A stretch of DNA of 64,000 nt, taken from positions 496,001 to 560,000 of the forward strand of contig JADJQT010000001.1 in NCBI GenBank assembly GCA_016712595.1, given 5' to 3'. The translations under genes and the position numbers were made by a program. Source of the DNA: Rhodospirillales bacterium. GTDB taxonomy: Bacteria > Pseudomonadota > Alphaproteobacteria > Rhodospirillales > Defluviicoccaceae. Positions 7,372-15,826 of the stretch are shown here, piece after piece (positions within the stretch are counted from its first letter, which is position 1; each line of letters begins with the position of its first letter). The notes under the pieces were generated by a model. That model saw only the letters and a list, made by a program, of their open reading frames with translations, was not told the origin of the DNA and did no database searches.

Positions 7372-8820
7372 TTAGGTGCGCAAGAGGATGCCGATCATCG
7401 CCGCGGCGGCGAGGATTGGCAGGACTCCAATCTTGAAGCGGAGCATGGCGATCATTGCCGCCACGGTGAGCGCGAGCGCTCGCGGATCGAGGCTGGCGAA
7501 ATCGGGGACAAGCAGGCGCAGCGGTCCTGCGTGCCAGTCGTCGAGCTGGGTGAACAGCACGTGCAGAGCGAACCACAGCGCGAGGTTGAGGATGACACCC
7601 ACGACCGCGGCGGTGATCGCGGTCAGTGCTGCGGTCAGGCGGCGGTTGCCTCGCAGGCGCTCTATGTAAGGAGCGCCGAGAAAGATCCACAGAAAGCAGG
7701 GCACGAAAGTGACCCAGGTGGCGAGCATTGCTCCCAGGATGCCGGCGGTCATCGGCTCAAGCCCGCCCGGCGCACGGTAGGCGCCGAGGAAGGCGACGAA
7801 CTGGACGACCATGATCAGCGGTCCCGGGGTGGTTTCCGCCAGGCCGAGGCCGGTCAGCATCTCACCGGGTGCCAGCCAATGGTAGGTCGCCACCGCCTGC
7901 TGGGCAACGTAGGTGAGCACGGCATAGGCGCCACCGAAGGTAACCACCGCCATCTTGCTGAAAAAGATGCCGATGTCGGTAAACGCGGACGAGGAGCCGA
8001 GAGCAAGGGCGATCGCTGCGGTGGGGCCGAACCACAACACCGCCCCGAGCCCCGCGGTCACCCAGCGCGAGGAACTGCGCCGTGCATGGGGCGAGGGCGT
8101 CGGGATCGTCTTCGCCGTCCGGCTATTTCCGTCACCGTCACCGCCGCCGGGCGGCGCAAACGCGGCCGGCCAGCGACGTACGCCCATTGCGCCGATCATT
8201 CCGGCTGCAAGGATGATGACCGGGAACGGCGCGGAAAAAAAGAAGAGGGCGGCGAAGGCCGCCCCAGCGAGCGTGTAGAGCGCGGGGTTGCGGAGTGCGC
8301 GCCGGCCGATGCGCAAGATCGCCTCGACGACGATGGCAAGCACCGCGGCCTTGATCCCCCAGAACACCCCCGAGATCGCCGGCAGGTCCGCCGACAGTAC
8401 ATAGAGCATGCTAAGCGCCAGCATGACGAGGGCGCCAGGCAGGACGAAGAGAATGCCGGCCGCGAGGCCGCCGGACGTTCCGTGCATCAGCCAGCCGAGG
8501 TAAACGGCGAGTTGCTGGGCTTCGGGCCCCGGTAACAGCATGCAGAAGTTGAGGGCGTGCAGAAAGCGCGGCTCATCGACCCAGTGCCGGTCGTCAACGA
8601 CGATCCGGTGCATCAGGGCGATCTGTCCTGCCGGTCCGCCAAAGCTGATCAGCCCGATCTTTGCCCAGGTGCGCAGCGCTTGACCCAGCGACGGAGGCGC
8701 CGCCAGTGCCGCGTTGTCGGCGGACGCCGGTCCCCGCGCTTCGTCCTCGCCGATTCGCCGGCCCGCAGAGCTGTCTGAGGCCAACGCCCGCTTTCCGGTC
8801 ATCAAGTCAGCCTGGCCCAC
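7372..8820 (-). CDS. chrA: Chromate transporter family protein (ChrA)
   Basis: The protein has about 482 residues and two CHR domains. The first contains IGLISFGGPAGQIALMH and the second GLAETTPGPLIMVVQFVAF, the two family signatures, with about ten hydrophobic membrane segments. Family members export chromate, probably in exchange for or together with protons. A hydrophilic loop rich in Gly/Asp separates the halves. The GTG at 8820 is chosen because GGGGAGAG lies six to eight bases upstream; an ATG at 8802 is the alternative. An open frame extends to 9195 but that part is low-complexity and lacks a ribosome binding site. Confidence 0.85.
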   Translation of the reverse strand: MGQADLMTGKRALASDSSAGRRIGEDEARGPASADNAALAAPPSLGQALRTWAKIGLISFGGPAGQIALMHRIVVDDRHWVDEPRFLHALNFCMLLPGPEAQQLAVYLGWLMHGTSGGLAAGILFVLPGALVMLALSMLYVLSADLPAISGVFWGIKAAVLAIVVEAILRIGRRALRNPALYTLAGAAFAALFFFSAPFPVIILAAGMIGAMGVRRWPAAFAPPGGGDGDGNSRTAKTIPTPSPHARRSSSRWVTAGLGAVLWFGPTAAIALALGSSSAFTDIGIFFSKMAVVTFGGAYAVLTYVAQQAVATYHWLAPGEMLTGLGLAETTPGPLIMVVQFVAFLGAYRAPGGLEPMTAGILGAMLATWVTFVPCFLWIFLGAPYIERLRGNRRLTAALTAITAAVVGVILNLALWFALHVLFTQLDDWHAGPLRLLVPDFASLDPRALALTVAAMIAMLRFKIGVLPILAAAAMIGILLRT

Positions 8821-9010
8821 GCGCAACTCTCCCCGAAAAAGGCGGCGCTGACAGCAGGTCTTGGGCCACTGCGACCTGAAAAGCGGGGAGCCTGCTGTCC
8901 CCGTTGGCGCGAAACAGTAGGGCAGCGCTTTGCCGGATGTCAATTCGGCCCGAGGCGTTATCATGCTGCCTGTGCGGCGCGGTGCCGCCCGCCGAGAGGA
9001 GAGGGGAGAC

Positions 9011-9508
9011 GTGAACAGGCGCGGAACTGGTGTTGCCTTCATCACAGGTGCGGTTCTGGTGACGGCGCTCGTTGTCGCCTGCAGCCCGCGTAATGGCAGC
9101 CGATCCGATGGCGTTGACGCTGTTGTGGCGAGTGCCGATGCCAGCTCGTCGTCAGTGGAGGTGCAATCCGGACCACGACTCTCCGGAATGGTCACCTACG
9201 TTCAACGCATCGCCTTGCCCCGCGACGCCGATGTCATCGTCAGCCTGCTGGACCTCTCGACCACCGCTACACCGCCTTCTCCAATCGCGATACGACAGTT
9301 TAAGACGGCGGGATTGCAGGTACCGATCCGCTTCAACCTGCCCTTCGATCCGGCGCGCGTCGAGTCCGGACATGTCTACGCCGTGCAGGTGCGTATCGAG
9401 GTTGACGGCGCCCTGTGGTTCACCAATGAGCCCCCTCTCGCGGTGCAGCCGAACGACGGCCCTGACGACCTGCGAATTGTCGTACACTCGGCGGCGCGCA
9501 CCAGTTGA
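9011..9508 (+). CDS. YbaY-like lipoprotein
   Basis: The 165-residue product has a lipoprotein signal peptide: a basic start (NRRG), a hydrophobic core, and a lipobox LVVAC, so the mature protein begins at that cysteine and is membrane anchored. The remainder is a small beta-sandwich of the YbaY/YscW type (LSGMVTYVQRIALPRDADV, then a repeated strand pattern to the end). Such proteins are thought to act as envelope chaperones; some homologues are pilotins. The GTG at 9011 is chosen because GAGAGGAGAGGGGAG directly precedes it and the signal peptide begins there. It diverges from chrA, with 190 bases between starts. Confidence 0.72.
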   Translation: MNRRGTGVAFITGAVLVTALVVACSPRNGSRSDGVDAVVASADASSSSVEVQSGPRLSGMVTYVQRIALPRDADVIVSLLDLSTTATPPSPIAIRQFKTAGLQVPIRFNLPFDPARVESGHVYAVQVRIEVDGALWFTNEPPLAVQPNDGPDDLRIVVHSAARTS

Positions 9509-9632
9509 GGTGCGGCTTGCGTCGTCGCCTGTCGGTCGGCAGTGGTGACGCTACTCAACCCCGGGGAAAGACGACAAAAAACCCCCACACGACTGGGTCT
9601 GATCCGTGGAAACGCGCAGCAGGGAGCTCATT

Positions 9633-10040
9633 ATGGCTTATAAAGTCGAGGATATCGAGGGTATCGGTGCGGCGCGCGCCAAGACCCTGGCCGCCGCCGG
9701 CATCGCGACGACCGCTGATCTGCTGGAAAAGTGTGGAACCGCAAAAGGGCGCAAGGCGATCGCCGACCAGACGGCGTTTAGCGAACGGCAATTGCTCACA
9801 TGGGCGAACATGGCCGACCTAATGCGGATCTCGGGTGTTGCCGGAGAATTTTCGGAACTGTTGGAGGCCGCCGGCGTCGATACCGTCAAGGAATTGCAAC
9901 ACCGGAACGCCGAGAACCTCGCGACACGGCTGACTGAGGTCAACGCCGAGAAGAAACTGACCCGGCGCGTGCCGTCGAGCGCGGAGGTCTCGAAGTGGAT
10001 TGCCGAGGCTGCGAGCTTGCCGCCGATGGTCAGTCACTGA
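9633..10040 (+). CDS. DUF4332 helix-hairpin-helix protein
   Basis: The 135-residue protein starts with a helix-hairpin-helix motif (VEDIEGIGAARAKTLAAAGI) and has a second, weaker one near residues 64-85 (LMRISGVAGEFSELLEAAGV), the arrangement of the DUF4332 family. HhH pairs generally bind DNA or mediate protein contacts; no enzymatic function is known for this family. The ATG at 9633 has GGGAG upstream. It is followed by a Kbp-like gene in the same direction, 79 bases on. Confidence 0.78.
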   Translation: MAYKVEDIEGIGAARAKTLAAAGIATTADLLEKCGTAKGRKAIADQTAFSERQLLTWANMADLMRISGVAGEFSELLEAAGVDTVKELQHRNAENLATRLTEVNAEKKLTRRVPSSAEVSKWIAEAASLPPMVSH

Positions 10041-10119
10041 TCGGTTGACCACTGGCGCAACGACTCTTGGGCAACGGAACTTGTTCAATGCAACTTGTTG
10101 AACGGTGGGGAGATGTATC

Positions 10120-10557
10120 ATGAGCATTTGGGACTTTGTGAAGTCGGCGGGCGCACTGCTTGGCATTGGCGGGGGTGATCAGGCGCCGAAGGCCGAGGAT
10201 CTGAAATCCAGCATTGAAAAGCTTGGCCTTCCGGTCGACGGGATCGACATCAAGGTCAACGGCGATACCGTGGTCGTCTCCGGCAAGGCGCCGAGTGAGG
10301 AGGTTAAGGAGAAGGTGGTCCTCGCTCTCGGCAACGTTACCGGCATTGCCAAGGTCGAAGAACACATCGAAACGCCACCTGGCGAGTCATCCGATTTCTA
10401 CACCGTGAAGTCCGGAGACACGCTCTCGGCGATTGCCAAGGTGCACTACGGAAACGCCGGCAAATACATGGTAATTTTCGAAGCCAACAAGCCGATGTTG
10501 TCCAATCCAGACAAGATCTACCCGGGGCAGGTGCTGCGCATTCCCAAGTCTGCCTGA
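10120..10557 (+). CDS. kbp: BON-LysM protein, Kbp (YgaU) family
   Basis: The 145-residue protein has a BON domain (about residues 25-85, IKVNGDTVVVSGKAPSEEVK region) and a C-terminal LysM domain (about 92-143, YTVKSGDTLSAIAKVHYGNA). There is no signal peptide. The architecture and length match E. coli Kbp, a cytoplasmic K+-binding protein made under osmotic stress. The ATG at 10120 has GGGGAG at good distance. A hairpin with a short T-run follows the stop codon. Confidence 0.85.
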   Translation: MSIWDFVKSAGALLGIGGGDQAPKAEDLKSSIEKLGLPVDGIDIKVNGDTVVVSGKAPSEEVKEKVVLALGNVTGIAKVEEHIETPPGESSDFYTVKSGDTLSAIAKVHYGNAGKYMVIFEANKPMLSNPDKIYPGQVLRIPKSA

Positions 10558-10567
10558 AAACCGGGCG

Positions 10568-10585
10568 AGAGCGCATCGCTCTTTT
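10568..10585 (+). terminator. Possible intrinsic terminator after kbp
   Basis: AGAGCG (10568-10573) pairs with CGCTCT (10577-10582) around a three-base loop and is followed by a short T-run. The stem is short and the T tract has only four residues, so termination may be partial. Confidence 0.45.
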
Positions 10586-10718
10586 GACAGAGAGACCGCT
10601 CGCGCCGACCCTGCGCCTGCTCGTGGCGATTGACACGGGCAGGCATCTGCCACATCTCACCGGTGCGGATGCGGGCAATCGGCCCGCATGCAGGCGACAG
10701 CGAGCTGCGAAGGTCGAG

Positions 10719-10865
10719 ATGTCGAAGCGGGTTTTGCAGGTGATCGGCGTGGTGCTGCTGTTGGCCAGCGTCGGGATGGTGAGCTGTCAGGGACTGTTCG
10801 CCCACACCTCCGGGCTCGGAGCTACGGTGTTGTCAAGCCAACGGCTCGGGCCGCTCGGTCGCTAA
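10719..10865 (+). CDS. Small putative lipoprotein, 48 aa
   Basis: The short reading frame encodes a basic N-terminus (MSKR), a hydrophobic stretch and a lipobox-like GMVSC with the cysteine at residue 23, followed by a Gly/Ser-rich tail. GAAGGTCGAG precedes the ATG. It ends four bases before the start of the XpaC gene and may be co-transcribed with it. It is similar in plan to entericidin-type small lipoproteins, but no family is recognised. Its existence rests on the signal peptide and the ribosome binding site. Confidence 0.45.
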   Translation: MSKRVLQVIGVVLLLASVGMVSCQGLFAHTSGLGATVLSSQRLGPLGR

Positions 10866-10869
10866 GCGC

Positions 10870-11697
10870 GTGTTTACCTTAAAGCAGCGTCGGCGAATTG
10901 GCGCAAAAGCGGTTAGCCTGCCGCTGTTTATTCTTCCACTTCCACTCGCACTGAAGGCGCTGCTGTCGCTGTGGACGGGCAATGCTGCGGTGCTGGTTGC
11001 CGCGAGCCTATGCTGGCTCTTGTTCGTTGTCGCCGCCGTCGTCTGTCGTCGCGGGATGCAAGCGGAGTTGCAGGAGGAGGAACGGCCGGTTTCCGCGCGT
11101 CGCGCCGGTTCGCTTAAGTTGTTCAGCGGCATTCTTGCCGCTGTTGCGGCGGGATTGACGGCGTTTTTCGTCGCCGGCCATGATCTGCCGATCTCGCTCG
11201 CTTTTGCTGCCGTCTGTTTTCTCGGCTGCCAGCTGCTTTATGGCAGTCACCGAAGGGCGACGCGACGTCCGAAAGACGAGGAGGCCCCGGATGAGGAAAC
11301 CAAGCGTTTGCTCCGCGATGCCTATCGCCGCCTCGACGGTATCGAGGCGGCCCGGAGGCAAATTCATTCAGCAGAGTTCGACCAGCGGCTCGCGAGCGTC
11401 GTTGCCGGCGCGGAGAAAGTGATTGACCTCATTGTACGCGATCCGGCGGATCTTCGTCGGGCTCGCAAATTTCTCACAGTGTATCTCGAAGGAGCCGAAC
11501 GCATCGCCAAAGACTACGCGCGCACGCACGCGCATGCCGGATCAGCAGATCTTGAACATAACTTTCGTACATTGCTGGTTGATCTGGAAAATACGTGCGA
11601 GGAACAGTATCAGAAGTTATTGAAACACGATGTTTCTGACCTCGAATTGCAGATCGAAGTGCTCTCGACACGATTGCGTCGCGAGGGCGTCACCTAG
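10870..11697 (+). CDS. XpaC-like membrane protein (halogen_hydrol / PF10112 type)
   Basis: The 275-residue product has four hydrophobic segments in the first 125 residues and then a charged helical domain (about 135-275) resembling XpaC, the 5-bromo-4-chloroindolyl phosphate hydrolysis family. XpaC genes are typically paired with telA genes, and a TelA gene follows 43 bases downstream, which strengthens the call. It starts with GTG at 10870 directly after the small lipoprotein. The molecular role is unknown; the pair is associated with resistance to toxic anions and membrane-active agents. Confidence 0.7.
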   Translation: MFTLKQRRRIGAKAVSLPLFILPLPLALKALLSLWTGNAAVLVAASLCWLLFVVAAVVCRRGMQAELQEEERPVSARRAGSLKLFSGILAAVAAGLTAFFVAGHDLPISLAFAAVCFLGCQLLYGSHRRATRRPKDEEAPDEETKRLLRDAYRRLDGIEAARRQIHSAEFDQRLASVVAGAEKVIDLIVRDPADLRRARKFLTVYLEGAERIAKDYARTHAHAGSADLEHNFRTLLVDLENTCEEQYQKLLKHDVSDLELQIEVLSTRLRREGVT

Positions 11698-11740
11698 TGT
11701 CAGGGGACGATTCAATGAGCGATTTGCATAGGAGACACCG

Positions 11741-12856
11741 GTGACGCTTCCACCGCACGTTCCCGCGTATGATGGACCCGCGACCGAGTTTCCAGCCTCT
11801 GATGATTACAAGCGATCTGAGCATGTCGCGCGGGCGCTTGGCGAAATCGACCTGGACGATGCCAGCACCATTCTATGCTTTGGGAGCAGGGCGCAAGAAC
11901 AGCTCATGACGATTTCGGAAAACATGCTGGATGGCGTGCGCACCAAGGACTCGGGCACCGCTGGGGCGGCGTTGAACGATATGGTCGCGACGTTGCGCGG
12001 CTTTGATATCGGCGCGCTTGATCCCACTCGTGAGCGGCGGTTGCTCGACCGGTTGTTCGGTGCCGCCGGCCCATTGACCAAAGTACTGCAACGCTACGAA
12101 GAGGTTCGCCGGCAGGTCGATTCAATTTGCGATCGACTCGATGCCCAAAAGACCTTGCTGATGGGCGACATTCTCACCCTCGATCGGCTCTATGACGCTT
12201 CGCTGGCTTATTTCCACAACCTCGCGGATTATATCGCCGCCGGCGAGCAGAAGCTGAGGGAAGTCGATGAACGCTTGATTCCATCGCGGCGGCAAGATGC
12301 GGATGGATCGGACGATGTTCTCAAGGCGCAGCGCTTACGCGATCTTCTCGGCGTGCGCGATGACCTCGATCGGCGCGTTCATGATCTGAAACTGACACGG
12401 CAAGTGGCGATGCAAGCCTTGCCGAGCATCCGCCTTGTCCAGCAGAACGACAAGAGCCTTGTCGCCAAAATTACCTCGGTGATTGCCAATACGGTTCCGC
12501 TCTGGCGAACGCAGCTCGCCCAGGCCGTGACCATTCATCGCTCGCGCGAGGCCGGACGATCGCTGAAGGAAGCGAACGATTTGACCAACGAATTGCTGTT
12601 GGCCAACGCCGAGAATCTCAAGCAGGCGAACGCGGAGGTACGCCGGGAAGTCGGTCGTGGAGTCTTTGATATCGAGGCAGTTCGGCGGGCGAATGACCTG
12701 CTGGTTGCGACGATTGAAGAAGGAATGCAGATCGCCGCCGATGGTCGGCGACAGAGGGCGGATGCGGAGCAAGAGCTCCGTACATGCGAAAGTCAGCTAC
12801 GCGAAGCTCTTGCTACGATGCGAGCAAGCGCATCGACAACCAGTGAGCGACGCTAG
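11741..12856 (+). CDS. telA: TelA family toxic anion resistance protein
   Basis: The 371-residue protein is largely alpha-helical with long predicted coiled-coil stretches, as in the TelA family (PF05816): the DRLDAQKTLLMGDILTLDRL segment, the LRDLLGVRDDLDRRVHDLK segment and the SLKEANDLTNELLLANAENL segment are the characteristic blocks. Homologues contribute to tellurite resistance and to tolerance of some antimicrobials. The GTG start at 11741 has AGGAG upstream. It is cotranscribed with the XpaC-like gene. Confidence 0.85.
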   Translation: MTLPPHVPAYDGPATEFPASDDYKRSEHVARALGEIDLDDASTILCFGSRAQEQLMTISENMLDGVRTKDSGTAGAALNDMVATLRGFDIGALDPTRERRLLDRLFGAAGPLTKVLQRYEEVRRQVDSICDRLDAQKTLLMGDILTLDRLYDASLAYFHNLADYIAAGEQKLREVDERLIPSRRQDADGSDDVLKAQRLRDLLGVRDDLDRRVHDLKLTRQVAMQALPSIRLVQQNDKSLVAKITSVIANTVPLWRTQLAQAVTIHRSREAGRSLKEANDLTNELLLANAENLKQANAEVRREVGRGVFDIEAVRRANDLLVATIEEGMQIAADGRRQRADAEQELRTCESQLREALATMRASASTTSERR

Positions 12857-12940
12857 GGCGGTGCTCTGCATCTAATGGTAGGTTGTCGACCTGTTGAACA
12901 AATGAGACTATCCGCCCAAGGAAATAAGGAGGCGGAGTCG

Positions 12941-13633
12941 ATGCACGACGTCAGGGGAATTCTCGGCGGGCATTTCATGCTGAAACATCTGCCGGCCCAG
13001 GATCTGGATCGGTTGGCCCAGCTCTCCGCGACCCGTCACTACAAAGCAGGCGAGCCGGTGTTCCAGAAGGGTGATCCGGGAACGGCAATGATGGCGGTGC
13101 TCGCCGGCCGTGTCCGCATCTGCTCATACTCCGCAGAAGGACGCGAGGTCGTGCTCAACGTCATCAGTCCGGGGGAGGTGTTCGGCGAAATTGCGATGAT
13201 CGACGGCGGCGAGCGCACCGCCGATGCGTTCGCGATGGACCCGACGGAGTTGCTGATCCTCAGCCGGCGAGATTTTCTACCGTTTCTTGAGCGTAATCCG
13301 GACGTGTGCGTCCGTCTCCTGGAAGTCATGTGCCGCCGCTTGCGCTGGACCAGCCAACAGCTCGAGGACGTCAATTTTCTTGACCTGCGTTCTCGTCTAG
13401 CAAAGCGGTTGATGTACCTCTCCGATCATCACGGCGAGCCAACCGGATCTGGAACGCAGATGGGGGTCAGAATTTCGCAGCATCTTCTTGCCAGCATGAT
13501 TGGCACTTCGCGGGAGGCGGTGAACAAGCAACTCCGTTCCTGGGAGCAGGACGGGATGATCGACGTCCGTCGCGGCTCCATCACGGTTCTTGACCGCTCC
13601 CGGTTAGAACGAATTATCGACGACAGCCTTTAA
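12941..13633 (+). CDS. Crp/Fnr family transcriptional regulator
   Basis: The 230-residue protein has an N-terminal cyclic-nucleotide-binding fold (about 10-125, with GEVFGEIAMIDGGERTADA, the phosphate-binding cassette region) and a C-terminal winged helix (ISQHLLASMIGTSREAVNKQL as recognition helix region). It lacks the Fnr-type N-terminal cysteine cluster, so it is not an oxygen-sensing Fnr. The cassette resembles cAMP-responsive members, and a class III cyclase gene lies 5 kb away, but the ligand is unproven. The ATG at 12941 is preceded by AAGGAGG; upstream in-frame codons to 12875 are not used. It ends convergently with the repeat-protein gene. Confidence 0.88.
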   Translation: MHDVRGILGGHFMLKHLPAQDLDRLAQLSATRHYKAGEPVFQKGDPGTAMMAVLAGRVRICSYSAEGREVVLNVISPGEVFGEIAMIDGGERTADAFAMDPTELLILSRRDFLPFLERNPDVCVRLLEVMCRRLRWTSQQLEDVNFLDLRSRLAKRLMYLSDHHGEPTGSGTQMGVRISQHLLASMIGTSREAVNKQLRSWEQDGMIDVRRGSITVLDRSRLERIIDDSL

Positions 13634-13671
13634 GGCACGGCCGCTTTCGGCGAACGACACGATCATGCGGC

Positions 13672-14464
13672 CTACTCGTCGCGTTCTTCGTGTGGGGCAC
13701 CGGTAAGCGCAGCGCGTGCGGCCATCGCCCCGCGTGCGGCCATCGCCCCGCGTGCGGCCATCGCACCACGTGCGGCCATCGCCCCGCGTGCGGCCATCGC
13801 ACCACGTGCGGCCATCGCCCCGCGTGCGGCCATCGCCCCGCGCGCGGCCATCGCCCCGCGCGCGGCCATCGCCCCCGCGCGCGGCCATCGCCCCGCGTGC
13901 GGCCATCGTCTTGATCCGGAAGGAGCCGATTTCGTTTCCGGCACTGAGTTCGAGTTGAGAACGGGCGTCCTCGTCGATGACTTCGAAGGCTTCAAGGCTC
14001 GCGGGAATGCAATAGACGCGGCCGTCGGCGCCGCGAATGATCGTCGCCTCCTCGGCACCGCCTAAGTCATCCGGCAGATCGTCGAGCGGTCCGCCCGATG
14101 GCTCGGCATCGATCCCCAGCAACTCGGCATAAGGTGCGATCTCTACCTCGAACGCGAGACCGTCGTCGCGCGGGTCGATCGACCATGTTGCGAATTCGCC
14201 GGCGGGAAAGCTCTTTTGAAGTGACTTTGGCGCCGGTTCACCTTTGCCCGAGACGACGAAGATTGGCGGATGGGGCAAGCGTTGGAGCAGTTCACCGGCG
14301 CGGACGGCGTAGATATAGGCGAAATGCAACTCATGGGCAGCCCCCTCGGTCTGCCGCTCAAGGCTTTCACGTAACCGTTGGCTCAGCTTGCCCTTGTCGA
14401 CGGAGAATCCATCAATGACCTTGCCGATCAGACAAAAACCGAACGGCTCTTCGAGTAACGCCAT
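13672..14464 (-). pseudogene. Hexapeptide-repeat protein with a one-base frameshift
   Basis: I do not recognise the N-terminal part (about 190 residues, soluble, mixed alpha/beta). It starts at the ATG at 14464 after GGGGGGAGAGG. The C-terminal part is a run of eleven MAARGA-type hexapeptides. One repeat carries five C instead of four (13872-13876), which throws the frame into an Arg-rich tail running to 13604 and overlapping the Crp gene. Removing one base restores repeats to the end and a natural stop at 13672, giving 263 residues. All base differences between repeats are silent in the restored frame, so that frame has been the selected one. The extra base may be a sequencing error, a recent mutation or a phase-variable site. 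Confidence 0.65.
13718..13908 (-). repeat. Eleven tandem 18-bp repeats coding MAARGA
   Basis: The 10-base core GCGGCCATCG recurs at 13718, 13736, 13754, 13772, 13790, 13808, 13826, 13844, 13862, 13881 and 13899: a strict 18-base period except one 19-base unit (13862-13880). Variants are CCCC versus CACC, CGCG versus CACG, and GT versus GC before the core. In the coding frame of the minus strand these are synonymous codons for Gly, Arg and Ala. The array is a coding repeat, not a CRISPR array, since no unique spacers exist. Confidence 0.92.
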
Positions 14465-14584
14465 CGCCTCTCCCCCCGCATCCGATCTCGCCCGCACTTA
14501 GCGCCAAATTCTAGCCCATCGGCGCTGTGTGTAAACCGTCACTTTTGTGTCATTGCCGACCGCCGCACCGTGCCGATCGGTTGA

Positions 14585-15826
14585 TCATCGCGCCGCGCCA
14601 GGCAGGAAGCCAGGTCCGATTTGCCGCCAACGGAAGCTGTTGCGGATGATCATTTGGAATCGCTGTCCCGACCGTCGGCGATCGATGGTTAGAAACCGGG
14701 CGGCGACGCCGGCAAAGTTAAGGTTATGCGGTGACGTCTGCTGCCAGACCTGTGCCAGTCGCCAGCCGACGATATCGCGCGCTCGCGCCAGCGCCTGATG
14801 AAAACCGCTCGGATCGGCCGTGTAGGCGGCGTCGAACGGTTCGCGCACGCGGTGGACGTCGATCGAGCCGTCGGCGGCACGGTCGGCGAGATCGGCGAGA
14901 TCACGCGAAATAACGCCTTCCTCGACGAGAATCTGTTGATAGATCTCGACGAGGATATCGAAGATGGCGCCGGTCATCGGCTCGCCGACCTGATGGAGTT
15001 GCGGCTGGGTCAGCTTGTCCCACGGAGTACGGACGTCCGGCACCTCGCTCATTCGGTGCGAGTTCGAGGCACTGCGGATCTGCTCGGTCGGTGACAGCTC
15101 GGCGATGCGCTCGATTTCGTTCTCGACGTAAAGATTGCCGCGACAGCCCGCAAGCACGTGCTCGACGACCGAGGGAAAATGCAGAGCACAGATCAGTGCC
15201 ACCAGATCGCTCGACGCTTCGTGGAAACCGCGAAACTCCGTCGTCAGCGTGTCATTGTCGGGAATGCCGATCAGCGAAAACATTAAGAGATGGCCGGTCT
15301 CGTGTGCCAGCACGTCGAAATTCAGGCAGAACGGTTCGCGCGGGCCGTCGCCGCGCGGCTTGCCGTAGCCGGTCTCCATAAAGCCATATCCGGATTGGGC
15401 ATTGTCCCAGTCGATGTAGGGGATCAATTCCAGGCGCGGCTGAAGATCGTGAAAGTGCCATTCGACCGGATAGCCGAGATATCCTTCCCAGATATCGAGC
15501 ACGCGGCGCACGGTTCCATACATGTGCACGACGCCAAACTCGCGTGATGCGGGGTCAATGTGATCGAAGTGGCCGTCAGGCCCGGGAGTGACTGGCGGGC
15601 TCCACTGTCCCGTCCACGGTGGAAACGCGTCTGGGGCGTACGCTTTCTTGTCGAGCGCATCGACGGTGTACATACGCCCATCGGCGGGACCAGGACCAAT
15701 ACGGCCCGGTGCCAGCGATAACCAGACGGTTTCCGGCTGGGCGTACTGGGGCATAAAACGCGGCTGCGGATGCAATCGCACGCGCGTTCCACTGATGCGC
15801 AACTGTTCGTCGTGACGGACCGGCAT
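14585..15826 (-). CDS. HEXXH zinc metallopeptidase, thermolysin-superfamily-like
   Basis: The 413-residue protein has a zinc site HETGH at residues 175-179 and a downstream FHEASSD (E203), the spacing and form of the third zinc ligand in gluzincins of the thermolysin (M4/M36) superfamily. It has no signal peptide or propeptide, unlike most members of those families, so it should act in the cytoplasm. It lies 110 bases after the TfuA gene and 120 bases before the repeat-protein gene in the same direction. A role in trimming a YcaO/TfuA-modified peptide is an inference from position. It could also be an unrelated stress protease. Confidence 0.65.
   Translation of the reverse strand: MPVRHDEQLRISGTRVRLHPQPRFMPQYAQPETVWLSLAPGRIGPGPADGRMYTVDALDKKAYAPDAFPPWTGQWSPPVTPGPDGHFDHIDPASREFGVVHMYGTVRRVLDIWEGYLGYPVEWHFHDLQPRLELIPYIDWDNAQSGYGFMETGYGKPRGDGPREPFCLNFDVLAHETGHLLMFSLIGIPDNDTLTTEFRGFHEASSDLVALICALHFPSVVEHVLAGCRGNLYVENEIERIAELSPTEQIRSASNSHRMSEVPDVRTPWDKLTQPQLHQVGEPMTGAIFDILVEIYQQILVEEGVISRDLADLADRAADGSIDVHRVREPFDAAYTADPSGFHQALARARDIVGWRLAQVWQQTSPHNLNFAGVAARFLTIDRRRSGQRFQMIIRNSFRWRQIGPGFLPGAAR

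Noticed and set aside
7531..8535. 334-codon plus-strand frame opposite chrA
   Set aside because: Antisense shadow with very charged, repetitive composition and no family resemblance.
8821..9195. N-terminal extension of chrA
   Set aside because: Low-complexity sequence without a ribosome binding site at the upstream start; the CHR domain begins well after 8820.
13604..13870. Arg-rich C-terminal tail of the repeat protein as read
   Set aside because: It arises from the single extra C, overlaps the crp gene end, and repeat differences change amino acids only in this frame; the restored frame is better supported.
13718..13908. Short regular repeats suggestive of CRISPR
   Set aside because: The 18-base units are directly adjacent with no unique spacers, and they code for a hexapeptide repeat; no cas genes are nearby.
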